Origin: Pseudomonadota bacterium
Lineage (GTDB): Bacteria; Desulfobacterota; Syntrophia; Syntrophales; UBA5619
Direction of reading: 5' to 3'
Assembly (NCBI GenBank): GCA_018819165.1
Contig: JAHJQP010000020.1
Coordinates: 1-44,228 of the forward strand
DNA length: 44,228 nucleotides
Shown: in pieces, positions 24,623 to 33,134 of the stretch
How the letters are laid out: the number at the start of each line of letters is the position of its first letter
Numbering within the stretch: position 1 is the stretch's first letter
Program-made: the position numbers and the translations under genes
The notes under the pieces: model-generated
The model's database searches: none
What the model saw: the letters and a program-made list of their open reading frames with translations, nothing else
Told to the model about the DNA's origin: nothing

Positions 24623-25336
24623 ATGCTGACGCTGGCGATAGAAACCACGACGAAGACCGTGGGATTGGCCATTCTGAGAGAAGAGGAGATTCTCGCCGAG
24701 CTCTATCTCAGCCTGGGAAGACACCATGCGGAGATTCTGCTTCCAGCCCTGGAGAAGCTCTGCCTTCTCACAGGCCTGCCCGCCGCACGGGTGGATCTGC
24801 TTGCCTGTACGATTGGCCCGGGTTCGTTTACGGGGGTGAGGATAGGGGTAAGCACCGTCAAAGGTCTGGCCCTGGCCACTGGGAAGCCGGTTGTGGGGGT
24901 GTCGACACTGGAGGCCCTTGCCATGAATGCCGTCCCCTATCCAAACCTGATCTGTCCAATGCTGGATGCCGGGAAAAATCAGGTTTATGCCGGACTGTAC
25001 CGTATGGGCAAAGGCAGCATTCCCGAAGTCGTTAGGGCGGAACGGCTTGTCGATGTCAACACGTTGCTGGCGGATCTGGACGATGAAGAGGTCGTTTTCC
25101 TGGGTGACGGGGCCGTACGCTATGAGAAGCTGATTGGCGAGAGGTTGCCGGGCCGGTGTATGCATGATGACAGCCGGCTGCACAATCTACGGGCGTCTGC
25201 TGTCGGTCTGATCGGTCTGAGACGGTATCGAAACGGCGATCGCCTCGATCCTTTGACCTTTACGCCGAGATACCTCCGGCTTTCCGAGGCGGAAATAAAA
25301 CACCGGGTTGCAGGCGCAGCGCCGCTCCGGCCTTAA
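24623..25336 (+). CDS. tsaB: tRNA threonylcarbamoyladenosine biosynthesis protein TsaB
   Basis: TsaB partners TsaD and TsaE in making the t6A modification at tRNA position 37. The 237-residue protein starts MLTLAIETTTKTVGLAIL, has HHAEILLPAL near residue 34 and the hallmark IGPGSFTGVRIGVSTVKGLA near 68. It follows rseP by two bases. The metal-binding histidines of TsaD are lacking, as expected for TsaB. Confidence 0.93.
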   Translation: MLTLAIETTTKTVGLAILREEEILAELYLSLGRHHAEILLPALEKLCLLTGLPAARVDLLACTIGPGSFTGVRIGVSTVKGLALATGKPVVGVSTLEALAMNAVPYPNLICPMLDAGKNQVYAGLYRMGKGSIPEVVRAERLVDVNTLLADLDDEEVVFLGDGAVRYEKLIGERLPGRCMHDDSRLHNLRASAVGLIGLRRYRNGDRLDPLTFTPRYLRLSEAEIKHRVAGAAPLRP

Positions 25337-25344
25337 GGCGACGG

Positions 25345-25373
25345 TTGACTTTCTGATAATATTGAGATAAGTT
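25345..25373 (+). promoter_or_regulatory. Possible promoter before the DUF465 gene
   Basis: TTGACT (25345-25350), a 17-bp spacer and TAAGTT (25368-25373) lie about 25 nt before the ATG at 25399. The -10 match is modest. Confidence 0.35.
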
Positions 25374-25398
25374 CAATTCACAGACAGGTTTGATCATT

Positions 25399-25623
25399 AT
25401 GGAAAAAAGGGAAGAAGCCCTGATTGCACGTCATATTCATGAGGATGGGGAGCTCCGTAGATATGTAGAGGAACACCGGCAGTATGAAGAGACGCTGGCG
25501 GAATTCAATAAGCGGATCCACCTGACCTCGGAGGAAGAGGTCAGAAAAAAGATCCTGCAGAAGAAAAAACTGCTCGGTAAGGAGATGATTTATGCCATTC
25601 TCGAGAAGTATCGCCAGGCTTAG
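25399..25623 (+). CDS. DUF465 (YdcH-like) small protein
   Basis: A 74-residue highly charged helical protein. The pattern ARHIHEDGELRRYVEEHRQY, then a long lysine-rich helix with KKILQKKKLLGKEMI, fits the DUF465/YdcH family of small coiled-coil hairpins of unknown function. The ATG at 25399 is preferred over TTG 25390. It lies between tsaB and the phospholipid genes. Confidence 0.75.
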   Translation: MEKREEALIARHIHEDGELRRYVEEHRQYEETLAEFNKRIHLTSEEEVRKKILQKKKLLGKEMIYAILEKYRQA

Positions 25624-25677
25624 CGTCTCCGGTTGGTTTTATCACGGCCAATACGGCATTGTTGAGGAGGAGGGCAT

Positions 25678-26331
25678 TTGCCTCACGGGACAAATCATAG
25701 CAGCATGATCGTCAGGGAGGGATTTCCGTTCATCATCCCCCTGGGGGCGGTTACCCTCGGCGCTTTCTTTGCCGGATTCACGCGGCTCTTTGCCTTGCTG
25801 CTGCTGCTTACCCTGTTCGTCATCTGGTTCTTCCGCAATCCCGAGAGAAAGACCCCCGAGGGTCAGCGTCTGGTCATTTCTCCCGCGGACGGCAAGGTGA
25901 TCCGGGTCGAAGAGACGACGAGCGATGAGTTGCCCGGCTTTTCCTTTGAGAAGATCAGTGTCTTCATGAATGTATTCAATGTTCACGTCAACAGGACTCC
26001 CTGCTCCGGAGAGGTCTTTTCCATCCGGTATCGGGCGGGGAAGTTCCTATCGGCAAATCTGGACAAGGCCTCGGAACTCAATGAGAGGAACACCGTTCTG
26101 ATCCGGACGGCGGACGGGCGGGAGATCATAACGGTCCAGATCGCCGGGTTGATCGCGCGAAGAATCGTCTGCTGGCTGAAGGAGGGCATGCAGGTTCAAA
26201 AAGGGGAACGGTTCGGTCTGATCCGTTTCGGTTCACGGGTCGAAGTATTTCTGCCGCTCGGCTCGACTATCCTCGTCAGGGTGGGGGATAAGGTCAGGGC
26301 GGGCGAGACGCCCATAGGAGAGTTGACATGA
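25678..26331 (+). CDS. psd: Phosphatidylserine decarboxylase proenzyme (short type)
   Basis: The 217-residue enzyme turns phosphatidylserine into phosphatidylethanolamine. Two N-terminal hydrophobic segments (residues about 16-50) anchor it. Motifs are SPADGKVIRV near 68, VNVHVNRTP-type MNVFNVHVNRTP near 100, and RFGSRVEVFLP near 180, where the glycine-serine bond is cut to make the pyruvoyl group. TTG at 25678 has GAGGAGGAGGG upstream. The pssA start overlaps its stop (ATGA). Confidence 0.93.
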   Translation: MPHGTNHSSMIVREGFPFIIPLGAVTLGAFFAGFTRLFALLLLLTLFVIWFFRNPERKTPEGQRLVISPADGKVIRVEETTSDELPGFSFEKISVFMNVFNVHVNRTPCSGEVFSIRYRAGKFLSANLDKASELNERNTVLIRTADGREIITVQIAGLIARRIVCWLKEGMQVQKGERFGLIRFGSRVEVFLPLGSTILVRVGDKVRAGETPIGELT

Positions 26332-27110
26332 AAAAGGTAACCTCGTTCAGGCGGGACCGCATGAAAATGGGGATCTATGTCCTGCCGAATCTTTTTACAA
26401 CAGCCAATCTGTTCTGTGGATTCTACTCCATCATCGCCGCCATGAAGGGTTTGTATGAAATTGCGGCAGTCTCGATTCTCATCGCCGTCATTCTGGACGG
26501 CCTGGACGGACGAATTGCCCGGATGACCCATACGACAAGCAAATTCGGCGGTGAATATGACTCGCTTTGCGATCTGGTCACATTCGGCGTGGCTCCGGCT
26601 CTGCTCGTCTACAGCTGGTCGCTGATTTCCTACGGAAAATGGGGGTGGCTGGCGGCATTCCTCTTCGTGGCCTGCGGGGCGCTCCGCCTCGCCAGGTTCA
26701 ATGTCCAGGTCGGGATCATCGACAGCCGTGTATTCAACGGCCTGCCCATACCCGGAGGCGCTGCGGCGGTGGCCACCGGCGTTCTGCTGTATTACTACCT
26801 CGGAGGCGACGGGCGCTTTTCGGATCTGTCGATCATGTTCGCCGTGATCGTCCTGTCGCTCTTCATGGTCAGCAGCATCAAGTATTACAGCTTCAAGAAC
26901 CTTAATTTTTTCTCACGCAAGCCTTTTATGTCCTTTGTCATGATCATCGTGATCCTTGTGATCGTCGTGGCGGAACCTCAGATCATGTTGTTCACATTCG
27001 CATTCGGCTATGGTTTTTCCGGTCCGGCGTGGGCGCTTTTCAAGTTGGGCCGTAAGTGCTTGACGGATATCAGGACAAAGAAGTCTCAGTATCAGGATCA
27101 TCTGCTGTAA
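26328..27110 (+). CDS. pssA: CDP-diacylglycerol-serine O-phosphatidyltransferase
   Basis: This membrane enzyme makes phosphatidylserine, the substrate of the preceding decarboxylase. The CDP-alcohol phosphotransferase motif is complete: DGLDGRIAR, then G, D and D at the usual spacing (GGEYDSLCD), residues about 62-86. About six hydrophobic segments are present in 260 residues. psd and pssA form a translationally coupled pair. Confidence 0.94.
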   Translation: MKKVTSFRRDRMKMGIYVLPNLFTTANLFCGFYSIIAAMKGLYEIAAVSILIAVILDGLDGRIARMTHTTSKFGGEYDSLCDLVTFGVAPALLVYSWSLISYGKWGWLAAFLFVACGALRLARFNVQVGIIDSRVFNGLPIPGGAAAVATGVLLYYYLGGDGRFSDLSIMFAVIVLSLFMVSSIKYYSFKNLNFFSRKPFMSFVMIIVILVIVVAEPQIMLFTFAFGYGFSGPAWALFKLGRKCLTDIRTKKSQYQDHLL

Positions 27111-27180
27111 GCAGCGCCGCGGGTGAGAGATACGGACTGCTTTGGAAAATCGAAGAATAATGGATATCGGAGAGTGTAGC

Positions 27181-28197
27181 ATGAAAAACTACCATGTGGC
27201 CGTTGTGGGAGCCACGGGCGCCGTTGGCAATGAGATGATCAGGATTCTCGAAGAGCGCCGGTTTCCGGTGGGGAAGCTGACGCTTCTCGCGTCGGAAAGA
27301 TCTCTTGGGAAAGAATTATCATTCCGGGGGAAGCCCCTGCCGGTGGAAGTACTCACCGAAAATTCCTTCCCGGGGATCGAAATCGGCCTTTTCTCGGCGG
27401 GCGGGAGCATCAGCGAGAAGTTCGCACCCATTGCCGCCAGGGCCGGGTGCGTGGTCATCGACAACACGAGCGCTTTCCGGATGGTGCCGGAAATACCGCT
27501 GGTCGTGCCGGAAGTGAATCCGGAGGCGATTGCGCTTTACAAGAACCGGGGAATTATCGCCAATCCGAACTGTTCCACCATTCAGATGGTCGTCGCCCTG
27601 AAACCGATCCACGATGCGGTGAGGATAAAACGGATTGTGGTCTCCACGTACCAGGCCGTTTCCGGAACGGGGAAAAGGGCGATCGAAGAGCTTTCCCTGC
27701 AGACCCGGGCCCTCCTTAACGCCCAGGAGCCGGAAATCAAGGTCTATCCGCACCGCATCGCCTTCAACTGCCTTCCCCACATCGACATTTTCCTGGAAAA
27801 CGGCTATACGAAGGAAGAGATGAAGATGGTCAATGAGACCAGGAAGATCATGAACGATCCCGGCATTGCGGTTACTGCGACGACGGTGCGGGTGCCCGTT
27901 TTCTACGGTCATTCCGAGTCCGTCAACATTGAAACGGAGAAGAAAATCACCGCGGCGGAGGTCCGGAGGCTTTTAGAGGAGGCGCCAGGGGTCAGGGTGG
28001 TCGATAACCCCCGGGAAAACCAGTATCCGCTGGCGATAGACGCCGCCGGAACCGATGAGACCCTGGTTGGAAGGATCAGGGAAGACGAATCCATCCCTAA
28101 CGGCATCAACATGTGGGTGGTCGCGGATAATATCCGAAAGGGCGCTGCCTTGAACGCCGTCCAGATTGCCGAAATCCTGATCAGCAGATATCTATGA
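27181..28197 (+). CDS. asd: Aspartate-semialdehyde dehydrogenase
   Basis: This enzyme reduces aspartyl phosphate with NADPH on the route to lysine, threonine, methionine and diaminopimelate. The 338 residues begin with the nucleotide-binding VAVVGATGAVGNEM. NPNCSTIQMV near residue 132 bears the catalytic cysteine. The ATG at 27181 follows GGAGAG; an upstream in-frame start would add residues not in the family. Its stop overlaps the rsmD start (ATGA). Confidence 0.96.
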   Translation: MKNYHVAVVGATGAVGNEMIRILEERRFPVGKLTLLASERSLGKELSFRGKPLPVEVLTENSFPGIEIGLFSAGGSISEKFAPIAARAGCVVIDNTSAFRMVPEIPLVVPEVNPEAIALYKNRGIIANPNCSTIQMVVALKPIHDAVRIKRIVVSTYQAVSGTGKRAIEELSLQTRALLNAQEPEIKVYPHRIAFNCLPHIDIFLENGYTKEEMKMVNETRKIMNDPGIAVTATTVRVPVFYGHSESVNIETEKKITAAEVRRLLEEAPGVRVVDNPRENQYPLAIDAAGTDETLVGRIREDESIPNGINMWVVADNIRKGAALNAVQIAEILISRYL

Positions 28198-28754
28198 GGA
28201 TCAGCGGGGGGGAAGCAAGAGGAAGGACGATCCGCCTTCTCAAGGGATGCCGCATCCGGCCCACCGCCGAGAGGATCAAAGAATCGCTGTTTGGTATTAT
28301 CTCGCCTGTCACGGGGGGAGCATTCCTCGATCTTTTTGCAGGCAGCGGCAATGTCGGGCTGGAGGCCCTGAGCAGGGGGGCGCGTTTTGCGGTATTTGTG
28401 GAAAAGGATATCCGCCTGGCCGATGCGATCCGGACGAACATCTCTCTGCTTGGGTTCGCCGGGAAGGGGGAAGTCATCGCCGCAGATGCGGCAATGGGAC
28501 TGGGGCGTCTTGCAAAAAGGGGTGATCGGTTCGAAATCATCTTTGCCGATCCACCCTATGAAACCGCTTATCTTAAGGAAACTCTGGGGTGGCTGGAGGG
28601 GGGGGATGTTTTGGCCGAGAACGGCATCGTCGTGATCCAGCATTCGGTGAGAGAAGCATTGGAAGAATCGTACGTACGAGCAATGGCGGTAACTGATCAG
28701 AGACGGTACGGTGACACGATGTTGTCTTTCCTCAAAAAACGCGGAGAGGAATAA
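28194..28754 (+). CDS. rsmD: 16S rRNA (guanine-N2)-methyltransferase RsmD
   Basis: RsmD methylates G966 of 16S rRNA. The 186-residue protein begins MRISGGEARGRTI, has RPTAERIKESLF near residue 22, the S-adenosylmethionine site DLFAGSGNVGLEA near 46 and the catalytic DPPY near 117. rsmD-coaD adjacency is common in bacteria; here coaD starts 5 bp later. Confidence 0.95.
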   Translation: MRISGGEARGRTIRLLKGCRIRPTAERIKESLFGIISPVTGGAFLDLFAGSGNVGLEALSRGARFAVFVEKDIRLADAIRTNISLLGFAGKGEVIAADAAMGLGRLAKRGDRFEIIFADPPYETAYLKETLGWLEGGDVLAENGIVVIQHSVREALEESYVRAMAVTDQRRYGDTMLSFLKKRGEE

Positions 28755-28759
28755 AGCTC

Positions 28760-29260
28760 ATGAAAAAAATAGCGGTATATCCCGGTTCTTTCGATCCGAT
28801 CACCAATGGTCATGTGGACATCATCAAACGGGCTCTCCGGATGTTTGATGAACTGATCGTTCTCATCGCCTTCAATCCGAACAAGAAATCGGTCTTTTCC
28901 GTAGCAGAAAGACTGGAGATGATCCAGGGAGTGATCAGGGGCTGTAAGAATGTCCGCGTCGACACTTACCACGGACTCCTGGTGGAATATGCTAAAAGGG
29001 AGGGGGCGAACGTGATTGTCCGGGGTCTCCGCGCCCTTTCCGATTTCGAGTACGAATTTCAGCTCGCCCTGATCAATCGGAAATTGAATAGGGAGATCGA
29101 GACCGTCTTTCTTATGACCGGCTACAGATGGTTTTATACCAGTTCGACAATCATCAATGAGGCGGCCAGTCTTGGCGGTTCCGTCAAGGGACTTGTGCCG
29201 GAGATCGTTAATCAGAAACTGCAGGAAAAATTTCATCCATCCATAAAGGAGATACCATGA
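28760..29260 (+). CDS. coaD: Phosphopantetheine adenylyltransferase
   Basis: This is the penultimate step of coenzyme A synthesis. The 166-residue protein begins KKIAVYPGSFDPITNGHVDI with the T/HxGH nucleotidyl-transferase motif. VIVRGLRALSDFEYEFQLA near 84 and the YTSSTIINEAASLGG motif near 126 are intact. Its stop overlaps the aminotransferase start (ATGA). Confidence 0.96.
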   Translation: MKKIAVYPGSFDPITNGHVDIIKRALRMFDELIVLIAFNPNKKSVFSVAERLEMIQGVIRGCKNVRVDTYHGLLVEYAKREGANVIVRGLRALSDFEYEFQLALINRKLNREIETVFLMTGYRWFYTSSTIINEAASLGGSVKGLVPEIVNQKLQEKFHPSIKEIP

Positions 29261-30453
29261 AACTCGCAGCCAGGATTTCGCTTATCAAACCGTCGCCTAC
29301 CCTGACCATTCAGGCCAAGGCCAACGCCCTGAAGGCGGCGGGCAGGGACATCATCGGCTTCGGCGCCGGCGAACCGGATTTTGATACGCCCCGGAACATC
29401 AAGGATGCCGCCATCCGTGCCATCGAGGCAGGGTTTACGAAATACACCCCCGTGGGCGGTACGGATGAGCTCAAGGATGCGGTGATCGCCAAACTTCAGC
29501 GGGACAACCAGCTTGCCTACAAGCGTTCGGAGGTGGTCATCTCCTGCGGGGCGAAGCACTCGCTCTTCAATGTCGCCCAGGTCCTGTTCGAAGAGGGAGA
29601 TGAGGTCCTGATTCCTTCACCCTACTGGGTATCATACACCGACATCGTTTACCTGACCGGGGCGAAACCGGTGGTCATCAAGACGAACATCGAAGACGGT
29701 TTCAAGCTCCAGCCGTCGCAGTTGGAGGCGGCCATCACGCCCAGAACCAGGGCGATCATCATCAGCTATCCCTCCAACCCGGCCGGCGTTTCATACAGCC
29801 GGGAGGAACTGGAAGCCCTGGCAGAGGTTATCATTCGCAGGGGAATCATGGTGATCTCGGACGACATCTATGAGAAGATCATCTACGACGATGCCAGCCC
29901 GTTCTATACGATGGCCTCGCTCGGCGAAGAGCTGAAGCGGATCTCAATCGTCGTAAACGGCGTCTCAAAGACCTATGCAATGACGGGCTGGAGAATCGGC
30001 TATGCGGCAGGAGATGAGGAGATCATCGCTGCCATGACGAAGTATCAGAGTCAGAACACCTCCAACCCTACCTCTATCGCCCAGAAAGCGGCCGTCGAGG
30101 CTCTCAACGGTTCTCAGGAGAGTTTGCCGATGATGGTGCGCGAATTTCAGAAGCGGCGCGATGTCATCGTGGCGAAACTGAATGCCATCCCCGGTGTCGC
30201 CTGCCTGAAACCGGTGGGGGCCTTCTACGTCTTTCCCAACGTTTCTTCTTTCTACGGCCGTTTGCTCGAGGGGAGAATCATCACCAATTCGGCCGAGATG
30301 GCGGCTTATCTGCTGGACGAATCCAATGTGGCCCTCGTCCCGGGCGGGGATTTCGGTCATGACGATCACATCCGCATCTCTTATGCCACTTCTATGGAAC
30401 AGATTGAGAAAGGGGTGGATCGGATCAGGGAGGCCCTCCGGAAATTGTCCTGA
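29257..30453 (+). CDS. Aspartate-type aminotransferase (class I, PLP)
   Basis: The 398-residue pyridoxal-phosphate enzyme has GAGEPDFDTP near residue 36, SYPSNPAGVSYS near 170, and the PLP lysine in NGVSKTYAMTGWRIGYAAG near 234-250. It is closest to the AspB/AspC type Ib group that makes aspartate from oxaloacetate. That would feed asd, two genes upstream. A broader substrate range is possible. Confidence 0.9.
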   Translation: MKLAARISLIKPSPTLTIQAKANALKAAGRDIIGFGAGEPDFDTPRNIKDAAIRAIEAGFTKYTPVGGTDELKDAVIAKLQRDNQLAYKRSEVVISCGAKHSLFNVAQVLFEEGDEVLIPSPYWVSYTDIVYLTGAKPVVIKTNIEDGFKLQPSQLEAAITPRTRAIIISYPSNPAGVSYSREELEALAEVIIRRGIMVISDDIYEKIIYDDASPFYTMASLGEELKRISIVVNGVSKTYAMTGWRIGYAAGDEEIIAAMTKYQSQNTSNPTSIAQKAAVEALNGSQESLPMMVREFQKRRDVIVAKLNAIPGVACLKPVGAFYVFPNVSSFYGRLLEGRIITNSAEMAAYLLDESNVALVPGGDFGHDDHIRISYATSMEQIEKGVDRIREALRKLS

Positions 30454-30534
30454 CGACGGGCGGAGTGGCGGATACTCGCGCACGCAGGCTTTCCTTTCCA
30501 CTTTTAAATTCCAACGCATAACCGGGCGGATGAT

Positions 30535-31941
30535 ATGGGCGGCATATTCGGCGTAGTATCAGATGATTGTGCGAAGACCCTCTTTTACGGAACGGATTAC
30601 CATTCCCATTTAGGGACTGAGAGTGCGGGACTGGCAGTTTTGGGGGCAAGCGGTTTTTACAACACGATCCACAGCATCAGCCAGGCCCAGTTCAAGTCCC
30701 GCTTCGCCGACGATTACAAAGGGATGCAGGGCGCCATGGGCATCGGCGCTATCGATGACGAATCCCCGCAGCCCCTGATCATCCGTTCGAAGTTCGGGAC
30801 CTATGCCCTGGCCGCAACCGGGCTCATCACCAACAAGGATCAACTGACCCTCAATCTCCTCCGCGAGGGGGCATCGTTCAGCGAGATGGCGGGCGGGGGC
30901 GTCAACAGCGTGGAACTCGTCGCCAAGTTGATCAACCGGGGCGACGACATCGTCGATGGAATCGTCAGGATGCAGAACGCCATTGAGGGATCTGTCTGTC
31001 TGCTTTTGATGACGACGGAAGGCCTCTACGCAGCCCGGGACAGGTATGGGCGATTTCCCCTGTCCATCGGAAGAAATATACGGTCTGATAGCCCACCCCC
31101 GGGATTTGCTGCGGCGACCGAATCGAGTTCCTTTCCCAATCTCGGTTACGAACAGATCCGCTCGCTTGGACCAGGCGAGATCGTTCGCTTAGACGGCAAT
31201 GGAATCCGCGACGAGCATCCGGCCGGCAATGAAAGGCACGTCTGCGCTTTCCTTTGGATCTACACAGGAGACCCCGCGTCGGTTTATGAAGGGATCAGTG
31301 TCGAAAAGGCCAGGGAGAGGTGCGGACAGGCCATGGCCAGTGGCGATGAAGTGGAGGCGGACTTCGTGACTGGCCTCCCTGATTCGGGCGTCGGCCATGC
31401 CATCGGCTATGCAATGGAGTCCGGACTTCCCTACCGCCGACCCCTGGTAAAATATACGCCTGGTTACGGAAGAAGCTATACGCCCCCTTCCCAGGACATC
31501 CGGGATATTGTTGCGACCATGAAGCTCAATGCCGTCCGTGACGTAATCCAGGGCAGCCGGATGGTGGTCTGCGACGATTCGATCGTCCGGGGAACGCAGA
31601 TGAAGAATTACACCATCCGGAAACTGTGGGACAACGGGGCGAAAGAGATTCATGTCCGCCCGGCCTGTCCGCCTCTGATGTTTCCCTGCCGCTTTGCCTC
31701 TTCCACAAGATCCGCCGCCGAACTGGCCACCCACCGCGCGATACGCGCCCTGGAAGGAGAGACAACGGAGAGCCTCGAGGAATATCTCGACCATCGTACG
31801 GCCCGATACCGGAGTATGGTCGAATGGATCCGGCGGGATCTGAACGTCACCTCCCTTAAATATATCCATATCGAGGAGATGATTGCGGCCATCGGTCTGC
31901 CCGAGGAGCAGCTCTGCCTCTACTGCTGGTGTGGCCGGTAG
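30535..31941 (+). CDS. PurF-like amidophosphoribosyltransferase homologue lacking the catalytic Cys
   Basis: The 468-residue protein matches glutamine PRPP amidotransferase across its length. The mature N-terminus should be Cys (CGIxG); here it reads MGGIFGVV, so the glutaminase nucleophile is Gly. HLGTESAG replaces the usual HRGQESAG. The PRPP-binding loop VVCDDSIVRGTQ (344-355) is intact. Four cysteines (C237, C385, C461, C464) sit where the B. subtilis enzyme holds its [4Fe-4S] cluster, judged by spacing from memory. It may use free ammonia or do another PRPP reaction; the normal PurF is presumably elsewhere. No purine genes adjoin it. Confidence 0.82.
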   Translation: MGGIFGVVSDDCAKTLFYGTDYHSHLGTESAGLAVLGASGFYNTIHSISQAQFKSRFADDYKGMQGAMGIGAIDDESPQPLIIRSKFGTYALAATGLITNKDQLTLNLLREGASFSEMAGGGVNSVELVAKLINRGDDIVDGIVRMQNAIEGSVCLLLMTTEGLYAARDRYGRFPLSIGRNIRSDSPPPGFAAATESSSFPNLGYEQIRSLGPGEIVRLDGNGIRDEHPAGNERHVCAFLWIYTGDPASVYEGISVEKARERCGQAMASGDEVEADFVTGLPDSGVGHAIGYAMESGLPYRRPLVKYTPGYGRSYTPPSQDIRDIVATMKLNAVRDVIQGSRMVVCDDSIVRGTQMKNYTIRKLWDNGAKEIHVRPACPPLMFPCRFASSTRSAAELATHRAIRALEGETTESLEEYLDHRTARYRSMVEWIRRDLNVTSLKYIHIEEMIAAIGLPEEQLCLYCWCGR

Positions 31942-31998
31942 GGTCTTTGGAAGAGGGTTAACGAATTTGCGGCATTTTGGGAGAGCGGGGGTATTTTT

Positions 31999-33066
31999 TT
32001 GAGTTCGCTTATCCATAGAAGAAAAACAAGGCCGGTTTTTGTCGGCGGCGTGCAGATCGGCGGCGAGGCGCCGGTAGTGGTCCAGTCCATGACCTCCTCC
32101 GACACGCGGGACGTCCGGGCCACGGTCGAGCAGATCCGGGAGCTGGAGGAGGCCGGCTGTGAAATCGTCCGGGTGGCCGTTCCCGATGAAGCGGCCGCCG
32201 CCGCTATCCGGGAGATCAGATCCCTCATCCGCATCCCCCTGATTGCCGATATCCATTTCCGTCATCAACTGGCCCTGCTGGCGATGAATCACGGGGCGGA
32301 CGGCATCCGGATCAATCCCGGCAATATCTCCCCGGATGGAATCCGGGAAATCGTGAGGATGGCCAGGGCAAACGGCAAGGTCATCCGGATAGGAATCAAT
32401 GCCGGATCCCTCGAGAAGGAGATCTTTATCCGCCATGGGGGAGCGACAGCCGAGGCCCTCGTGGAGAGCGCCCTGAAGAATATCCGTCTCCTTGAAGAGA
32501 TGGACTTTGACGCCATCAAACTCTCCCTGAAATCCTCTGCTGTGGCGACCACGATAGAGGCCTACCGGCTCGCTGCCGGGAAGACGGACTATCCTCTCCA
32601 TCTTGGCGTCACGGAGGCCGGAACGCTCGTCCAGGCGGCCATTAAATCGGCCATCGGCATCGGGACGCTCCTGTATGACGGGATAGGCGACACCATCCGC
32701 GTTTCCGTCACGGGCCATCCCGTTCAGGAGATCGGGGTGGCCTACGGTATCCTCCGGGCCCTCAATATCAGGAATGTCGGGCCGGATATTATCGCCTGTC
32801 CGACCTGCGGGCGTTGCGAGATCGATCTTGCCAAACTGGCCCAGAGGGTGGAAGGTGAATTGAAGGGGATGAAGAGCCCCCTGAAGATCGCCCTCATGGG
32901 GTGCGTCGTCAACGGTCCGGGAGAGGCTGCCGAAGCGGATATCGGTATTGCCGGGGGAAGGGGGTCGGGAATCCTCTTTAAGAAGGGCAAGGTCGTCCGG
33001 AAGATCCGCGAGGAGGAATTTGTCCCGGTGCTGATGGCCGAGATCGCGAAGATGGCCGCGGAATAA
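31999..33066 (+). CDS. ispG: 4-hydroxy-3-methylbut-2-en-1-yl diphosphate synthase
   Basis: IspG (GcpE) carries out the iron-sulfur step of the non-mevalonate pathway. The 355-residue protein has GGxAPVVVQSMTSSDTRD near residue 24, the cluster cysteines in CPTCGRCEID near 271 and GCVVNGPGEA near 305. Start is TTG at 31999 after GCGGGGG and a T-run. The next gene is proS, a common neighbour. Confidence 0.96.
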   Translation: MSSLIHRRKTRPVFVGGVQIGGEAPVVVQSMTSSDTRDVRATVEQIRELEEAGCEIVRVAVPDEAAAAAIREIRSLIRIPLIADIHFRHQLALLAMNHGADGIRINPGNISPDGIREIVRMARANGKVIRIGINAGSLEKEIFIRHGGATAEALVESALKNIRLLEEMDFDAIKLSLKSSAVATTIEAYRLAAGKTDYPLHLGVTEAGTLVQAAIKSAIGIGTLLYDGIGDTIRVSVTGHPVQEIGVAYGILRALNIRNVGPDIIACPTCGRCEIDLAKLAQRVEGELKGMKSPLKIALMGCVVNGPGEAAEADIGIAGGRGSGILFKKGKVVRKIREEEFVPVLMAEIAKMAAE

Positions 33067-33067
33067 G

Positions 33068-33112
33068 GGGACAGCGCCCCTATTTTTCTCTAAAAAATAG
33101 GGGCGCTGTCCC
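33068..33112. repeat. Perfect 20-bp inverted repeat after ispG
   Basis: GGGACAGCGCCCCTATTTTT (33068-33087) and its exact complement (33093-33112) flank a 5-nt loop, starting two bases after the ispG stop. There is no T-run after the stem, so it is a poor terminator. Words like GGGACAGC...CCCTATTTTT recur in many genomes as REP-like elements linked to IS200-type transposases; that link is from memory. Confidence 0.7.
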
Positions 33113-33134
33113 TAAACGGCAACAAGGAGGTTGC

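Noticed and set aside
31189..32718. 509-codon open frame antisense to the PurF-like gene and ispG
   Set aside because: Both sense genes have full motif sets; the antisense product has none.
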